Assembly: GCA_021850325.1 (NCBI GenBank) | Contig: JAJZMF010000029.1 | Coordinates: 1 to 64,000, forward strand | From: Actinomycetes bacterium | Lineage (GTDB): Bacteria > Actinomycetota > Acidimicrobiia > Acidimicrobiales > Palsa-688 | DNA: 64,000 nt | Direction of reading: 5' to 3' | Shown here: positions 51,888 through 60,827 of the stretch, in pieces | How positions within the stretch are numbered: the stretch's first letter is position 1 | Layout: every line of letters begins with the position of its first letter | The notes under the pieces: generated by a model | Told to the model about the DNA's origin: nothing | What the model saw: only the letters and a program-made list of their open reading frames with translations | The model's database searches: none | Position numbers and translations under genes: made by a program

Positions 51888-53462
51888 ATGCGCATAGCCC
51901 GTAACATGAAGATATCAACTCGGTTGATGGTCGATTTTAGCCTTGTAATGGTCCTTTTCGTAGGCCTGGCCGGCGTGGCCTGGGCCAGCAACGGCACGGC
52001 ACGCTCCAACGACAGGACGACAACCTCCCTGGTCAAGGCCAGCCTCCCCCGGCAGCGGCTGCTCGTCGACGCCCTGCGCATGGGCTTGGACGAGAACTCG
52101 GTGGCGGCCGATTACCTCTCACACGCCCCAGCCGCCGGGGACCTTGCTTCCTTCCAGGCCGACAGTCACCAGTTCCTCGTCGACTACAGTTCCGACCACA
52201 ACGTTGCGGGTTACTACGAAACATCTCGGCGTGCCGCAGAGCTAAATGCGTACAAGACGTACGTGTCCATCTCCGGACAGGCCAACGCAGCTTTTGCTGC
52301 GGGGCACGGCTCCCAGGGCATTGCCCTCGTGGCCCAGCTCGCCGACGCGTCCATGGCGGTGCCGGCCCAGCAGATGCTCAACCACCAGCTCAACCAGGTC
52401 CTGGCGGGAGCACGCTCCTCAACGGCCGCCGCTAGTTCGGGCCAGACCCTGGACCTGGTCATCAGCATCGTCGCCCTGGCGCTTGCGCTGGGCCTCGCAG
52501 CCTGGACCATACGCTCCATCACCAGGCCGCTCGCTGAAGCCAAGCGGGCCCTCGACCTGTCGGCCCAGGGCGACATGACCACCCGCGCCGACATCGGCTC
52601 GGGTGACGAGCTGGGCCAGATGGCCGGGTCGCTCAACCGCCAGCTCGACGCCTACCAGGACATGATGCGCCAGGTCTCCGACACCGCGAAGAGCCTCAGC
52701 GGCGCCGCAGACGAGCTCCGCCAGGTCTCCACGCAATTGGCCGGTGGCTCCGAACAGGCCGCTGTTCAGGCCCAGGCGGTCTCCGCCGCCGCCGGCCAGG
52801 TATCGGCCAACGTGGGCTCGGTGGCCGCAGCCACCGAGCAGCTCTCGGCCTCGGTCGCCGAGATCTCCCGGTCGGCCGCTGAAGCCTCTGACCTGGCCAG
52901 CCAGGGACTGGAGTACGCAGGGTCGACCAATACCACGGTGAGCCAGCTGAACGAGTCCAGTACCCGGATCGGCGAGGTGGTGAACCTCATCAACTCGATA
53001 GCTGAGCAGACCAACCTCCTGGCCCTGAACGCCACCATCGAGGCGGCGCGTGCCGGTGAGGCCGGGCGGGGGTTCGCCATCGTCGCCAACGAGGTCAAGG
53101 AGCTCGCCAAGCAGACAGCGGGCGCGACCGAGGAGATCTCGAGGACCATCGCAGCCATCCAGGACGACTCCCAGGCCGCCATCCGCGCCGTGGCCCAGAT
53201 GGACGAGATCATGGCCAAGGTGAACCACGCCCAGACGACGATCGCTTCTGCGGTCGAGGAGCAGACGGCGACCACCTCGGAGATCGGGCGCACTGTGAAC
53301 GAGGCAGCGGTCGGCTCGGGCGAGATCGCCCAGAACATCGCCGGAGTGGCCGACGTGACCAAGCAGACCAGCGTGGGCGCCACGAGCACCCTGGAAGCCT
53401 CGGCACACCTGTCCGAGATGGCTGGACGCCTCGAGTCCCTGGTGGGGGGCTACCGGTTCTGA
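51888..53462 (+). CDS. methyl-accepting chemotaxis protein
   Basis: The 524-residue receptor has TM1 (about 17-35), a four-helix-bundle sensor (~150 residues), TM2 (about 190-210) and HAMP. The long coiled-coil signalling domain has the conserved tip [20 protein letters not shown] and [18 protein letters not shown] 51888 has GAAGG 6 bases upstream; the open frame extends to 51840. A lone receptor: no che or fla genes lie in the window. The C-terminal CheR-docking pentapeptide is not seen. Confidence 0.95.
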   Translation: MRIARNMKISTRLMVDFSLVMVLFVGLAGVAWASNGTARSNDRTTTSLVKASLPRQRLLVDALRMGLDENSVAADYLSHAPAAGDLASFQADSHQFLVDYSSDHNVAGYYETSRRAAELNAYKTYVSISGQANAAFAAGHGSQGIALVAQLADASMAVPAQQMLNHQLNQVLAGARSSTAAASSGQTLDLVISIVALALALGLAAWTIRSITRPLAEAKRALDLSAQGDMTTRADIGSGDELGQMAGSLNRQLDAYQDMMRQVSDTAKSLSGAADELRQVSTQLAGGSEQAAVQAQAVSAAAGQVSANVGSVAAATEQLSASVAEISRSAAEASDLASQGLEYAGSTNTTVSQLNESSTRIGEVVNLINSIAEQTNLLALNATIEAARAGEAGRGFAIVANEVKELAKQTAGATEEISRTIAAIQDDSQAAIRAVAQMDEIMAKVNHAQTTIASAVEEQTATTSEIGRTVNEAAVGSGEIAQNIAGVADVTKQTSVGATSTLEASAHLSEMAGRLESLVGGYRF

Positions 53463-53609
53463 CACCCGCTCGGCGAGCACGCCACCATGCTGGCGGGCCC
53501 AAAGTGCTGCCCCGGCCCACGGCGAACCGCCCGGCCGGAGGGCCGGCCCGAGCTCACGAGGGCCAGCACAGGTCGTACCGTGGGCCCGCGAAGGCTGCCG
53601 ATAGCGACG

Positions 53610-53651
53610 AACCCCTCGCCGCAGGCCTACACGGGCCGGCGGCGAGGGGTT
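53610..53651. terminator. bidirectional terminator between the chemoreceptor and tRNA-Ser
   Basis: A 13-bp perfect stem (53610-53622 with 53639-53651) has a 16-base loop. On the plus strand the 3' arm ends in TTT. Confidence 0.7.
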
Positions 53652-53692
53652 TCGTAACCTCGAGGCCCTCAGTTTCGTAAGGGCCCCCTTGG

Positions 53693-53778
53693 CGGAGGGA
53701 GTGGGATTTGAACCCACGGTGGGCAAGGCCCACAACGGTTTTCGAGACCGTCCGATTCGGCCGCTCTCGCATCCCTCC
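53693..53778 (-). tRNA. tRNA-Ser (anticodon CGA)
   Basis: 86 bases with a long variable arm, acceptor GGAGGGA/TCCCTCC and anticodon loop CTCGAAA. Confidence 0.95.
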
Positions 53779-53870
53779 GGGCGGCTTTGACCAGCTAGTT
53801 TACACGCCGCGCAAGCGCGGGTCCAAGGCCGGGCCGGTCGGCCCCAGCCGGGGCCGGCAGGCTGGCGCCC

Positions 53871-54353
53871 TCAGGGCACGCCGGAGGCGCGCCGGGGGGC
53901 GAACCAGCGGGACAACAACAACGATGCCTCGTCGGCCAACAGCCCGCTGGTCACCTCCACCTCGTGGTTGAGGCGGGGGTCCGAGCACAAGTTGTACAGG
54001 CTCCCGCACGCTCCTGCCTTGGGGTCGGCTGCAGCGAACACCAACCTGGCCACCCGGGCCTGGACCAGTGCCCCTGCGCACATGGGACAGGGCTCGAGGG
54101 TGACATAGAGCGTTGCACCCTCCAGGCGCCACGTGCCCGTAGCGGCTGCGGCGGCCCTGAGCGCCACCACCTCGGCGTGCGCTGTCGGGTCGGCGCCCGC
54201 CTCCCTGAGGTTCGCACCCGTGGCCACCACCCGGCCTCCCTGGACCACCACCGCCCCCACCGGGACCTCACCCTCCCGGCCCGCTTGGCGGGCCAGTTCG
54301 AGGGCCTGGAGCATGAAGGCCTCGTCGGCAGGGCCGGGCGTACCGGGCAGCAA
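53871..54353 (-). CDS. tadA: tRNA-adenosine deaminase TadA-like nucleoside deaminase
   Basis: The 160-residue zinc deaminase has the Zn/proton-shuttle HAEV and PCPMCAGA. DEAFMLQALELARQA at the start and GAVVVQGGRVVATG are typical of TadA, which makes inosine at tRNA-Arg position 34. TTG 54353 is 2 bases after the hisN stop. It is close to the expected N-terminus, but no strong ribosome-binding site is seen. A guanine/cytosine deaminase is the less likely alternative. Confidence 0.88.
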   Translation of the reverse strand: MLPGTPGPADEAFMLQALELARQAGREGEVPVGAVVVQGGRVVATGANLREAGADPTAHAEVVALRAAAAATGTWRLEGATLYVTLEPCPMCAGALVQARVARLVFAAADPKAGACGSLYNLCSDPRLNHEVEVTSGLLADEASLLLSRWFAPRRASGVP

Positions 54354-54355
54354 AG

Positions 54356-55126
54356 CTAGGCCTCGGCCGCCAGGGCCGCCAGCACCTGGTCGTGCAGCAA
54401 CCCGTTGCTGGAGATGGCGCTGGCGCCGTCCAGACGGGCCTGCCCGCTGAAATCTGTGAACCGTCCACCCGCCTCCTCGACGATGACCTGGAGCGCTGCC
54501 ACGTCCCAGACCGAGACGACCGGGTCGAGGCCCACGTCACACGCCCCCTCGGCCACCAGCATGTGGTTCCAGAAGTCACCGAAGCCCCGGTCGCGCTTGA
54601 CCCGCGCCGCCAGACGGGCGACGCGTGCCGGGTCCTCGAAGTCACCCACGCAGCTGGAGGTGATGGTGGCCTCCGACAGCTCGCTCACCGACGAGACGTG
54701 GAGCCTCTGGGGCTGCCCGCCCGGGCCGGCAGCGAAGGCGCCCTCCCCCCGTACGGCCCACCAACGACGGCCCAGAGCCGGTGCCGAGACCACGCCCACC
54801 TGTATACGCCCGTCCACCTCCAGGCCGATGAGAGTGGCCCAGACCGGCACCCCGGTGACGAAGTTGACCGTGCCGTCGATGGGGTCGAGGAGCCAACGCC
54901 GGCCCCCCTCACCCGACAGGCCCATCTCCTCGCCCAGCACAGCGTCGGACGGGCGCTCCCGGGTCAGCAGCTCCCGTATGGCCCGCTCGGCTGCCCGGTC
55001 CGCCTCGCTGACCGGGCTGTCGTCTGCCTTGGTCTCCACATGCAGGGAGGGGCGTCGGAAGGCGTCCAGGGTGATCCGCTCGGCGACGTCGGCCGCCTCG
55101 AGAGCCAGTTGCAGATCGGGGACCAT
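54356..55126 (-). CDS. hisN: inositol-monophosphatase-family histidinol phosphatase
   Basis: The 256-residue Mg-dependent phosphatase has GEEMG, DPIDGTVNFV and WDVAALQVIVEEAGG, the three metal sites of the IMPase family. The stretch GVPVWATLIGLEV is typical of the actinobacterial HisN type, which dephosphorylates histidinol phosphate. Inositol-1-phosphatase is the alternative. ATG 55126 follows a TAGCGT box by 8 bases without a Shine-Dalgarno sequence. Confidence 0.85.
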   Translation of the reverse strand: MVPDLQLALEAADVAERITLDAFRRPSLHVETKADDSPVSEADRAAERAIRELLTRERPSDAVLGEEMGLSGEGGRRWLLDPIDGTVNFVTGVPVWATLIGLEVDGRIQVGVVSAPALGRRWWAVRGEGAFAAGPGGQPQRLHVSSVSELSEATITSSCVGDFEDPARVARLAARVKRDRGFGDFWNHMLVAEGACDVGLDPVVSVWDVAALQVIVEEAGGRFTDFSGQARLDGASAISSNGLLHDQVLAALAAEA

Positions 55127-55134
55127 GGGCTCAC

Positions 55135-55140
55135 ACGCTA
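55135..55140 (-). promoter_or_regulatory. -10 box TAGCGT of a leaderless hisN-tadA transcript
   Basis: TAGCGT on the minus strand lies 8 bases before the hisN ATG. Confidence 0.4.
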
Positions 55141-55190
55141 GGCGATGGGCCGGGGGGCGCTGGGCGGGACGGGCACCGGGGCTCGCCCGC

Positions 55191-56423
55191 TCAGTTCGGC
55201 CTTTGCCCTTCCTCAGCTGCGAGGCCCGTCCCCCGTCCCCCGGCCACCGTGATGGCCGCCTCGGCCAGGCGCACCACCTCTGCCAGGGGGCGGCCCGTGG
55301 CCCGGGCCACTTCCACGCAGTCCTCGTACTCGGGCTTGGCCCGGTGGGGCCCGACCTTGACCCGGACGGGACGGCCGTCCACCTCGACGCCGGCCCAGTG
55401 CCTGGCCAATGCCGTCCGCTCCACTTGGTGGCGGCGCACGCCGAGCGTCCCGCCCTCCTCGAACATCACGGCCGCGACCCGGCCCGCATCGTCCGGGGTG
55501 ACCAGAGCGTTGACCACCTGCACGGGTCGGCCCTTCTTGCCGATGGCGGGGACCAGCCAGGCATCGAGCGCCCCTACGGCCAACAAGGCGGGCACCAGGT
55601 AGCCGAGCACCTCGCCGCTCACGTCATCCAGGTTGGCCTCGACCACCACGAGGTCCTCCTGAGCCGACGGCACCCCGGCCACCTGGCCCTCCTGGTGCTC
55701 CACCACCTGGCCCAAGAGGGCTTGGAGCACGTTCGGCCTTCCGGGCCCGTCGCGGGTGCCGGCGCCGTAACCGGACAGCTCGAGGGCCATGGCAGGGACG
55801 GGCCCGAACGACCGGGCCAGTGCCGCCAGGATGGCGGCACCGGTCGGGGTGGTCAGCTCGACCGGCTCGTCGCGCCCGAAGACCGGCTTGCCCGCCAGTA
55901 GGGCCACCACAGCCGGGGCCGGGTTTGGCAGCTCGCCGTGGGCCGAGCGCACCGTTCCGTACCCCAGGGCCACCGGGCCGGCATGCACGCTGGAGACGTC
56001 CAACAGCTCCAGAGCGAGGCAGGTGCCGACGATGTCCACGATGGCGTCGAGTGCCCCCACCTCGTGGAAATGGACATCATCGACCCGTTGGCGGTGCACC
56101 GTCGCCTCGGCAGCCGCCAGTGCGGCGAACACGGCGAGCGCCCTTTCGCGGGCACGTTCGGGCAAGCCGTGCGCCCCTTCGAGCAGTTCGCGGATGCGCG
56201 CCCAGTCTCGCGGCTCGCCCGGCTCCTCCACCTCGACCTGCAGGTGGGTGGCGGCGACCCCTGCCCTGGTGACGTGCTCGGCACTGAGGGACCAGCCGGG
56301 CACTCCGAGGGCCCGGAGACCCTCGACCACCCGGTCCAGGTCCGCGCCGGCGTCCACCAGGCTCCCGAGCGCCATGTCCCCGGCGATGCCCGAGGAGCAC
56401 TGCCACCAAAGAGCGCGCGCCAC
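55191..56423 (-). CDS. larC: LarC, nickel-pincer-cofactor nickel insertase
   Basis: The 410-residue protein is an undivided LarC. The N-terminal half has SSGIAGDMALGSLVDAGAD, HFHEVGALDAIVDIVG and LPNPAPAVVALLAGKP. The C-terminal half has ANLDDVSGEVLGYL and GPHRAKPEYEDC. LarC inserts nickel into the pyridinium dithiocarboxylate to make the cofactor of lactate racemase-type enzymes. GTG 56423, 4 bases after the larB stop, has GGGAG 9 bases upstream. Some species need a programmed frameshift for full-length LarC; here the frame is continuous. Confidence 0.92.
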   Translation of the reverse strand: MARALWWQCSSGIAGDMALGSLVDAGADLDRVVEGLRALGVPGWSLSAEHVTRAGVAATHLQVEVEEPGEPRDWARIRELLEGAHGLPERARERALAVFAALAAAEATVHRQRVDDVHFHEVGALDAIVDIVGTCLALELLDVSSVHAGPVALGYGTVRSAHGELPNPAPAVVALLAGKPVFGRDEPVELTTPTGAAILAALARSFGPVPAMALELSGYGAGTRDGPGRPNVLQALLGQVVEHQEGQVAGVPSAQEDLVVVEANLDDVSGEVLGYLVPALLAVGALDAWLVPAIGKKGRPVQVVNALVTPDDAGRVAAVMFEEGGTLGVRRHQVERTALARHWAGVEVDGRPVRVKVGPHRAKPEYEDCVEVARATGRPLAEVVRLAEAAITVAGGRGTGLAAEEGQRPN

Positions 56424-56427
56424 CCTC

Positions 56428-57222
56428 TCAGGCTCCCCGCACCGGCACGGCCCCGGAGGCAGCAGGGGCTGCGACGCGTCCGGCCCGCCCCAGGATGCGG
56501 CCCACAGCCCAGGCGGCACCGAAGCCGTTGTCGATCCCCACCACGCACAGACCGGGAGCACAGCTGGCGAGCATGGCGAGAAGGGCCGTTACACCCTGCA
56601 GAGAGGCCCCGTAACCCACGCTGGTGGGCACGGCGACCACAGGTGCGGGGGTCAGGCCACCGACGAGGCTGGCCAGGGCCCCCTCCATACCGGCGACCAC
56701 GACGAGGGCATCTGCGCGTTCCAGCAGGTCGAGATGGGGCAGCAGGCGGTGCACGCCCGCCACGCCGCAGTCGACCACCACCTCGGGCACGAACCCCAGG
56801 GCCCGCAACGTGGCAACAGCTTCCTCTGCCACCGGGAGGTCCGCCGTACCGGCGGAGAGCACGCCCACTGTCTCACCCCGGGGTGGGGCCGGCCTCCAAA
56901 CCACCGTGCGCCCGTGGCGCTCGCCCCCGGGATGGACCGCCAGGGTCGCCGCGGCCTGCTCCTCGGAGGCACGGGAGAGCACCACCGGGCCCCCGTCGGG
57001 CTCCGAGAGGAGCTCACCCACGATCGCCACACAGTGCTCAACCGCCTTGCCCGGGCCGTAGACGGCTTCCGGCAGGCCCTGACGCAGCGACCGGTGGTGG
57101 TCGACCCGGGCGAAGCCCAGGTCCCCGTAGGGCAGCCGGCGCAGGCGCGCCACCGCCTCGTCGGCACCGATGCGGCCGTCCTGTAGGTCGTTCACCAAAC
57201 GGTAGAGAGATGCTTCGTCCAC
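56428..57222 (-). CDS. larB: LarB, nicotinate-dinucleotide carboxylase for the nickel-pincer cofactor
   Basis: The 264-residue protein has an N-terminal helical region with LRRLPYGDLGFARVDHHRSL and a PurE-like C-terminal domain (about 110-250): GVLSAGTADLPVAEEA, VAGMEGALASLVGG and GIDNGFGAAW. LarB carboxylates and hydrolyses nicotinic acid adenine dinucleotide. It is followed by larC; larE is not in the window. GTG 57222 is the first in-frame start consistent with family length. Confidence 0.92.
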   Translation of the reverse strand: MDEASLYRLVNDLQDGRIGADEAVARLRRLPYGDLGFARVDHHRSLRQGLPEAVYGPGKAVEHCVAIVGELLSEPDGGPVVLSRASEEQAAATLAVHPGGERHGRTVVWRPAPPRGETVGVLSAGTADLPVAEEAVATLRALGFVPEVVVDCGVAGVHRLLPHLDLLERADALVVVAGMEGALASLVGGLTPAPVVAVPTSVGYGASLQGVTALLAMLASCAPGLCVVGIDNGFGAAWAVGRILGRAGRVAAPAASGAVPVRGA

Positions 57223-57262
57223 CCGGCCATGCTGCCACGGACCGACGGTCTCCCCGCCAGGT

Positions 57263-57967
57263 TCAGCTCGGCGCCGAGCACACCCCCTGGGGACCACCGG
57301 CCCGCAGGCCGTCGCAGATGATGTCGACAAGCGGCCGTATGGGCCGGCCACCGGGCAGGCAACCAGCACCGAAGCAGGCACCGAGCAACAGGCTGGTCAC
57401 GTCCCCGCTCGTCACATCGGCCCTGACGGCCCCCGCCTGCTGGGCCCGCTCCAGCAGGCGGGCCAGCACGGCGTCGAGCTCCTCTTTGAGGTTGCAGGAC
57501 GTGCCGGAGAGCAGGCCGACCATGCTCATCATGTCCGCCAGGTCCTTCTTGCGGCTGGCCGAGTCGGCCAGCTCGCCCAGGAAGCCGAAGAAGGCATCCG
57601 CCGGGTCGAGGGCCTCGAGCTCCCGGGCCCGGCGCACCAGGGCGTCTTTGTGCTCCATGACCACGGCCTGGAAGAGGGCTTCCTTCGTGGGGAAGTGCCG
57701 GTAGAGGGTACCGACGCCCACTCCTGCCCGGGACGCGATCAGGTCCACGGGCACGTGCAGGCCCTCGGTGGTGAAAAGCTCCTCGGCCGCCTTCAGGATG
57801 CGGCCCACGTTGCGCCGGGCATCGGCCCGCTGCCGGCGGGGCACCTCCGCTCCGTCCCCGGGCTCGGTGACGACCGTGAGCGCGTCCGACGGAGCCGAAG
57901 CGCCCACCTCGGCTCGCCCTTCCGGGCCCTGGACCGGCCCGGCCTCGTTTGCTGTGACGGATGTCAC
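57263..57967 (-). CDS. TetR-family repressor, divergent from an MFS efflux gene
   Basis: The ~234-residue protein has a basic stretch (RRQRADARRNVGRILKAAEE), then the TetR helix-turn-helix PVDLIASRAGVGVGTLYRHF, and a ligand-binding C-terminal half. GTG 57967 was chosen; the open frame extends to 58066 across the promoter. Inverted repeats lie in the intergenic region shared with the DHA2 transporter, so it probably represses that gene and itself. larB lies 40 bases downstream and may be reached by read-through. Confidence 0.85.
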   Translation of the reverse strand: MTSVTANEAGPVQGPEGRAEVGASAPSDALTVVTEPGDGAEVPRRQRADARRNVGRILKAAEELFTTEGLHVPVDLIASRAGVGVGTLYRHFPTKEALFQAVVMEHKDALVRRARELEALDPADAFFGFLGELADSASRKKDLADMMSMVGLLSGTSCNLKEELDAVLARLLERAQQAGAVRADVTSGDVTSLLLGACFGAGCLPGGRPIRPLVDIICDGLRAGGPQGVCSAPS

Positions 57968-57987
57968 CTCTGTCTCGCCTAATTCCT

Positions 57988-58038
57988 TTGACAAGCGGAA
58001 CTGTCGTTCCGTATCGTGGTAAGCGGAAGACCCGTTCC
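57988..58038 (+). promoter_or_regulatory. MFS promoter with two TetR-type operators
   Basis: TTGACA (57988-57993) and TATCGT (58012-58017) are 18 bases apart. Between them lies the palindrome CGGAAC-TGTC-GTTCCG (57996-58011). A second, less perfect copy, AAGCGGAAGACCCGTTCC, is at 58021-58038, 28 bases after the first AAGCGGAA. Binding here would block the polymerase directly. Confidence 0.7.
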
Positions 58039-58199
58039 ACATATTACCGGCAACCACGGGAGGCACGTAACGGTACTCGGGCAGCGCCCGGGCAGCACCG
58101 TGCTCCGCTCAGGGCGCCGAGCCCCTGCGGCCGCTCCGCCCGGCACCGCCCCGTTCGAGCTGTACCCCGACCAGTAGTACCCGAGAGGTAGAGGCACCC

Positions 58200-59690
58200 A
58201 TGACAACGACCGTCGACGCGCTGGCCACCGGTACCCACCGGGAGGCCTCTCCGGGCCAGGACCCCCAGAGGTTCCGGGCCTTGTTCATCATTGCCATTGC
58301 CCAGTTGATGATCGTGCTCGACGCCTCCGTCGTGACGATCGCCCTGCCCTCCGCCCAACAGGCACTGCACATCTCCGTGCAGAACCGCCAGTGGGCCCTC
58401 ACCGCCTACACGCTGGCCTTCGGCGGCCTGCTCCTCATCGGTGGGCGGGTGGCAGACTTCCTCGGCCGCAAGCGGATGTTCGTGATCAGCCTCCTGGGCT
58501 TCGCCGCTGCTTCCGCCCTGGGCGGCCTGGCCCAGGACGCAGCGATGCTGTTCGGGGCGCGCGCCCTGCAGGGGGCCTTCGCCGCCATCATGGCGCCTGC
58601 TTCGCTGTCCCTGCTCACCGTGACCTTCACCGAGGCACGCGAGCGGGCCAGAGCCTTCGGGGTCTACGGAGCGGTGGCCGGCGGCGGGGCGGCCATCGGC
58701 CTCGTCCTCGGCGGCCTGCTCACGCAGTACGCGTCGTGGCGCTGGACGCTGCTCATCAACACCCCGATCGCCATCGTCACCGCCCTGGCGGCGTCGCGCT
58801 ACGTGCGGGAGAGCAAGTCGGAGGGTGAGCGCCGTTACGACCTCCCGGGTGCCTTCAGCGCGACGGCTGGGCTGCTACTGCTCGTCTACGGCTTCACCAG
58901 GGCCGGCAGCAGCGGTTGGGGCTCGGTGCCAACCGTGGCCATGTTGGCGGTCGGTGCTCTGCTCCTGGTCACCTTCGTGCTGGTCGAGCGAGGGAGCCGC
59001 GCCCCCCTGCTACCCCTGCGGGTGGTCATGGACCGCAACCGCGGCGGGTCGTTCCTGGCCTCGCTCCTGGTCGGCATCGCCCTCATGGGCACCTTCCTCT
59101 TCCTCACGTACTACCTGCAGGGCACCCTGCACTACTCGGCCCTGAAGAGCGGCTTCGCCTTCCTGCCCTTCTCGGGCGGGATCATCGTGTCGGCCATGGT
59201 GGCCAGCCAGGTGCTGCCCCGCACGGGGCCCCGGGTGCTGATGACCGGGGGCCTCGCCATGGCCACGCTGGGACTGGCCTGGTTCACCCAGATAGGTGCC
59301 CACACCGCCTATCTCACCCACGTGCTGCCAGCGGAGCTGATCGTGAGCACCGGCCTGGGCTTCGTCTTCGTGCCCTTCAGCAGTACCGCCCTCGTCGGCG
59401 TGGCCCATCAGGACGCAGGCGTCGCCAGTGCGCTCGTCAACGCCACCCAGCAAGTCGGAGGTTCCCTGGGCACGGCGCTGCTGAACACCATCTTCACCTC
59501 GGCCATGACGTCCTACCTGCTGGTGCACCATGGGCCGGGAGCACAACTGGTGGCACCCGTGCACGGTTACACGGTGGGCTTCATGGCCAGTGCCGTGATC
59601 CTCGCCCTGGCCATGGCAGTGAGCTTCACCATGGTCAGGGCGTCCCGCCACGACATCCCGGCCGGCGAGGGCGGTCACCTGGCCCTCTAG
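58200..59690 (+). CDS. DHA2-family (14-TM) MFS drug efflux transporter
   Basis: The 496-residue protein has about 14 membrane segments. MIVLDASVVTIALPSAQ in TM1, GGRVADFLGRKRMF (motif A) and GAVAGGGAAIGLVLGGLL (motif C) define EmrB/QacA-type proton antiporters. A TetR gene is divergent, with operators in the promoter. The 5' leader is long (~180 bases). GAGG lies 5 bases before the ATG. Substrates are unknown. Confidence 0.93.
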   Translation: MTTTVDALATGTHREASPGQDPQRFRALFIIAIAQLMIVLDASVVTIALPSAQQALHISVQNRQWALTAYTLAFGGLLLIGGRVADFLGRKRMFVISLLGFAAASALGGLAQDAAMLFGARALQGAFAAIMAPASLSLLTVTFTEARERARAFGVYGAVAGGGAAIGLVLGGLLTQYASWRWTLLINTPIAIVTALAASRYVRESKSEGERRYDLPGAFSATAGLLLLVYGFTRAGSSGWGSVPTVAMLAVGALLLVTFVLVERGSRAPLLPLRVVMDRNRGGSFLASLLVGIALMGTFLFLTYYLQGTLHYSALKSGFAFLPFSGGIIVSAMVASQVLPRTGPRVLMTGGLAMATLGLAWFTQIGAHTAYLTHVLPAELIVSTGLGFVFVPFSSTALVGVAHQDAGVASALVNATQQVGGSLGTALLNTIFTSAMTSYLLVHHGPGAQLVAPVHGYTVGFMASAVILALAMAVSFTMVRASRHDIPAGEGGHLAL

Positions 59691-59707
59691 GACAGGGTGC
59701 TCTCACC

Positions 59708-59740
59708 CCCTCGGGCCCGGTGCAGCGCCGGGCCCGAGGG
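59708..59740 (+). terminator. MFS gene terminator, 13-bp stem
   Basis: CCCTCGGGCCCGG and CCGGGCCCGAGGG pair perfectly around a 7-base loop, 18 bases after the stop. Confidence 0.75.
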
Positions 59741-59746
59741 TGGACC

Positions 59747-59784
59747 GGGCCACAGGTCGGGGCCACAGGTCGGGGCCACCGGTC
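59747..59784. repeat. three 13-base tandem copies upstream of pheA
   Basis: GGGCCACAGGTCG is present twice exactly and once with a changed base, with a 13-base period, between the MFS terminator and pheA. Confidence 0.6.
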
Positions 59785-59831
59785 TTGGGCACAGGCCGGG
59801 AAATCACGCCGGAGGTACCCCGGAGGCCTCC

Positions 59832-59837
59832 TATGCT
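59832..59837 (+). promoter_or_regulatory. -10 box TATGCT of a leaderless pheA transcript
   Basis: TATGCT lies 6 bases before GTG 59844. Confidence 0.45.
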
Positions 59838-59843
59838 TTGGAG

Positions 59844-60827
59844 GTGCAGGTGACCCCGGCCACCGTGACCGCGTACCTCGGCCCGGCGGGGACCTTCACC
59901 GAGGAGGCTCTCCTCGGTGAAGCTGACCTGGCAGCCTCGCACCGGGAGCAGTACCGCACCTTCGCCGATGTGCTGCAGGCGGTTGCCGACGGCCGGGCAG
60001 ACCTCGGGGTCGTGGCCTTGGAGAACTCCATCGAGGGCACGGTCAACGTGAGCCTCGACCGCCTGGTCTTCGACCACGACCTGTGGATCGTGCGGGAACT
60101 GCAGATCTCGGTGGCCCAGTGCCTGGTAGGCCTGCCCGGCACGACCCTCGCGGACGTCAAGCAGGTGCTCTCCATGCCGGTGGCGACTGCGCAGTGCCGG
60201 GCCTGGCTATCCCGTAACCTTGCCCGAGCCGAGCACGAGCCGTGCAGCTCCACGGCAGAAGCCGTGCGGCGGGTCGCCGAGCAGGGCGACCGTGCCGCGG
60301 TGGCCATAGGCACAGCCCACGCGGCCCATCTGTACGGGATGGAGGTCCTCGCTCGGGACATTGAGGACCACGATGCCAACACGACCCGCTTCGCTGTCGT
60401 GGCCCGTCCCGAGTGGGGAATACCCCCGCTCACGGGCCACGACAAGACGACTGTCGTGTGCTTCCAGTCCTCGGACCACCCGGGCAGCCTGCACACCATC
60501 CTGGGCCAGTTCGCGGCCCGCAGCCTCAACCTGACCAAACTGGAGTCCCGGCCCACCAAGAAGGCCCTGGGTGAGTACTGCTTTGTCATCGATGTCGACG
60601 GCCACATCGCAGACGAGGTGGTGGCGGACTGCCTCCGTGACCTGCACGCCACGCTGCCTGCGGTGAAGTTCCTCGGCTCGTACCCGGCAGCGGGTGCAGC
60701 CGGCGAGCAACGCCGCCGGGAAGCCGCGGCGGCCTGGACCGCAGCCGATGCCTGGGTGCAGGACCTGCGCCAGCACCTGGCCAAACCCGAGGCAGCCGGG
60801 GGCCCGGTCGCCACGGGGACGTCCTAG
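59844..60827 (+). CDS. pheA: prephenate dehydratase
   Basis: The ~327-residue protein is a monofunctional dehydratase. YLGPAGTFTEEAL and VVALENSIEGTVNVSLD form the catalytic domain, with the Thr-Arg-Phe motif in NTTRFAVVAR. An ACT domain follows with TKLESRPTKKALGEYCF, the Phe-binding feedback site. Two GTG starts are possible: 59844 (leaderless, 6 bases after TATGCT) or 59850 (GGAGG 5 bases upstream). The stop overlaps the convergent GGDEF gene by 4 bases. Confidence 0.95.
   Translation: MQVTPATVTAYLGPAGTFTEEALLGEADLAASHREQYRTFADVLQAVADGRADLGVVALENSIEGTVNVSLDRLVFDHDLWIVRELQISVAQCLVGLPGTTLADVKQVLSMPVATAQCRAWLSRNLARAEHEPCSSTAEAVRRVAEQGDRAAVAIGTAHAAHLYGMEVLARDIEDHDANTTRFAVVARPEWGIPPLTGHDKTTVVCFQSSDHPGSLHTILGQFAARSLNLTKLESRPTKKALGEYCFVIDVDGHIADEVVADCLRDLHATLPAVKFLGSYPAAGAAGEQRRREAAAAWTAADAWVQDLRQHLAKPEAAGGPVATGTS

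Noticed and set aside
57192-58040. A 282-codon frame overlapping the TetR gene
   Set aside because: The alternative frame lacks any helix-turn-helix and is Arg/Gly/Pro-rich.
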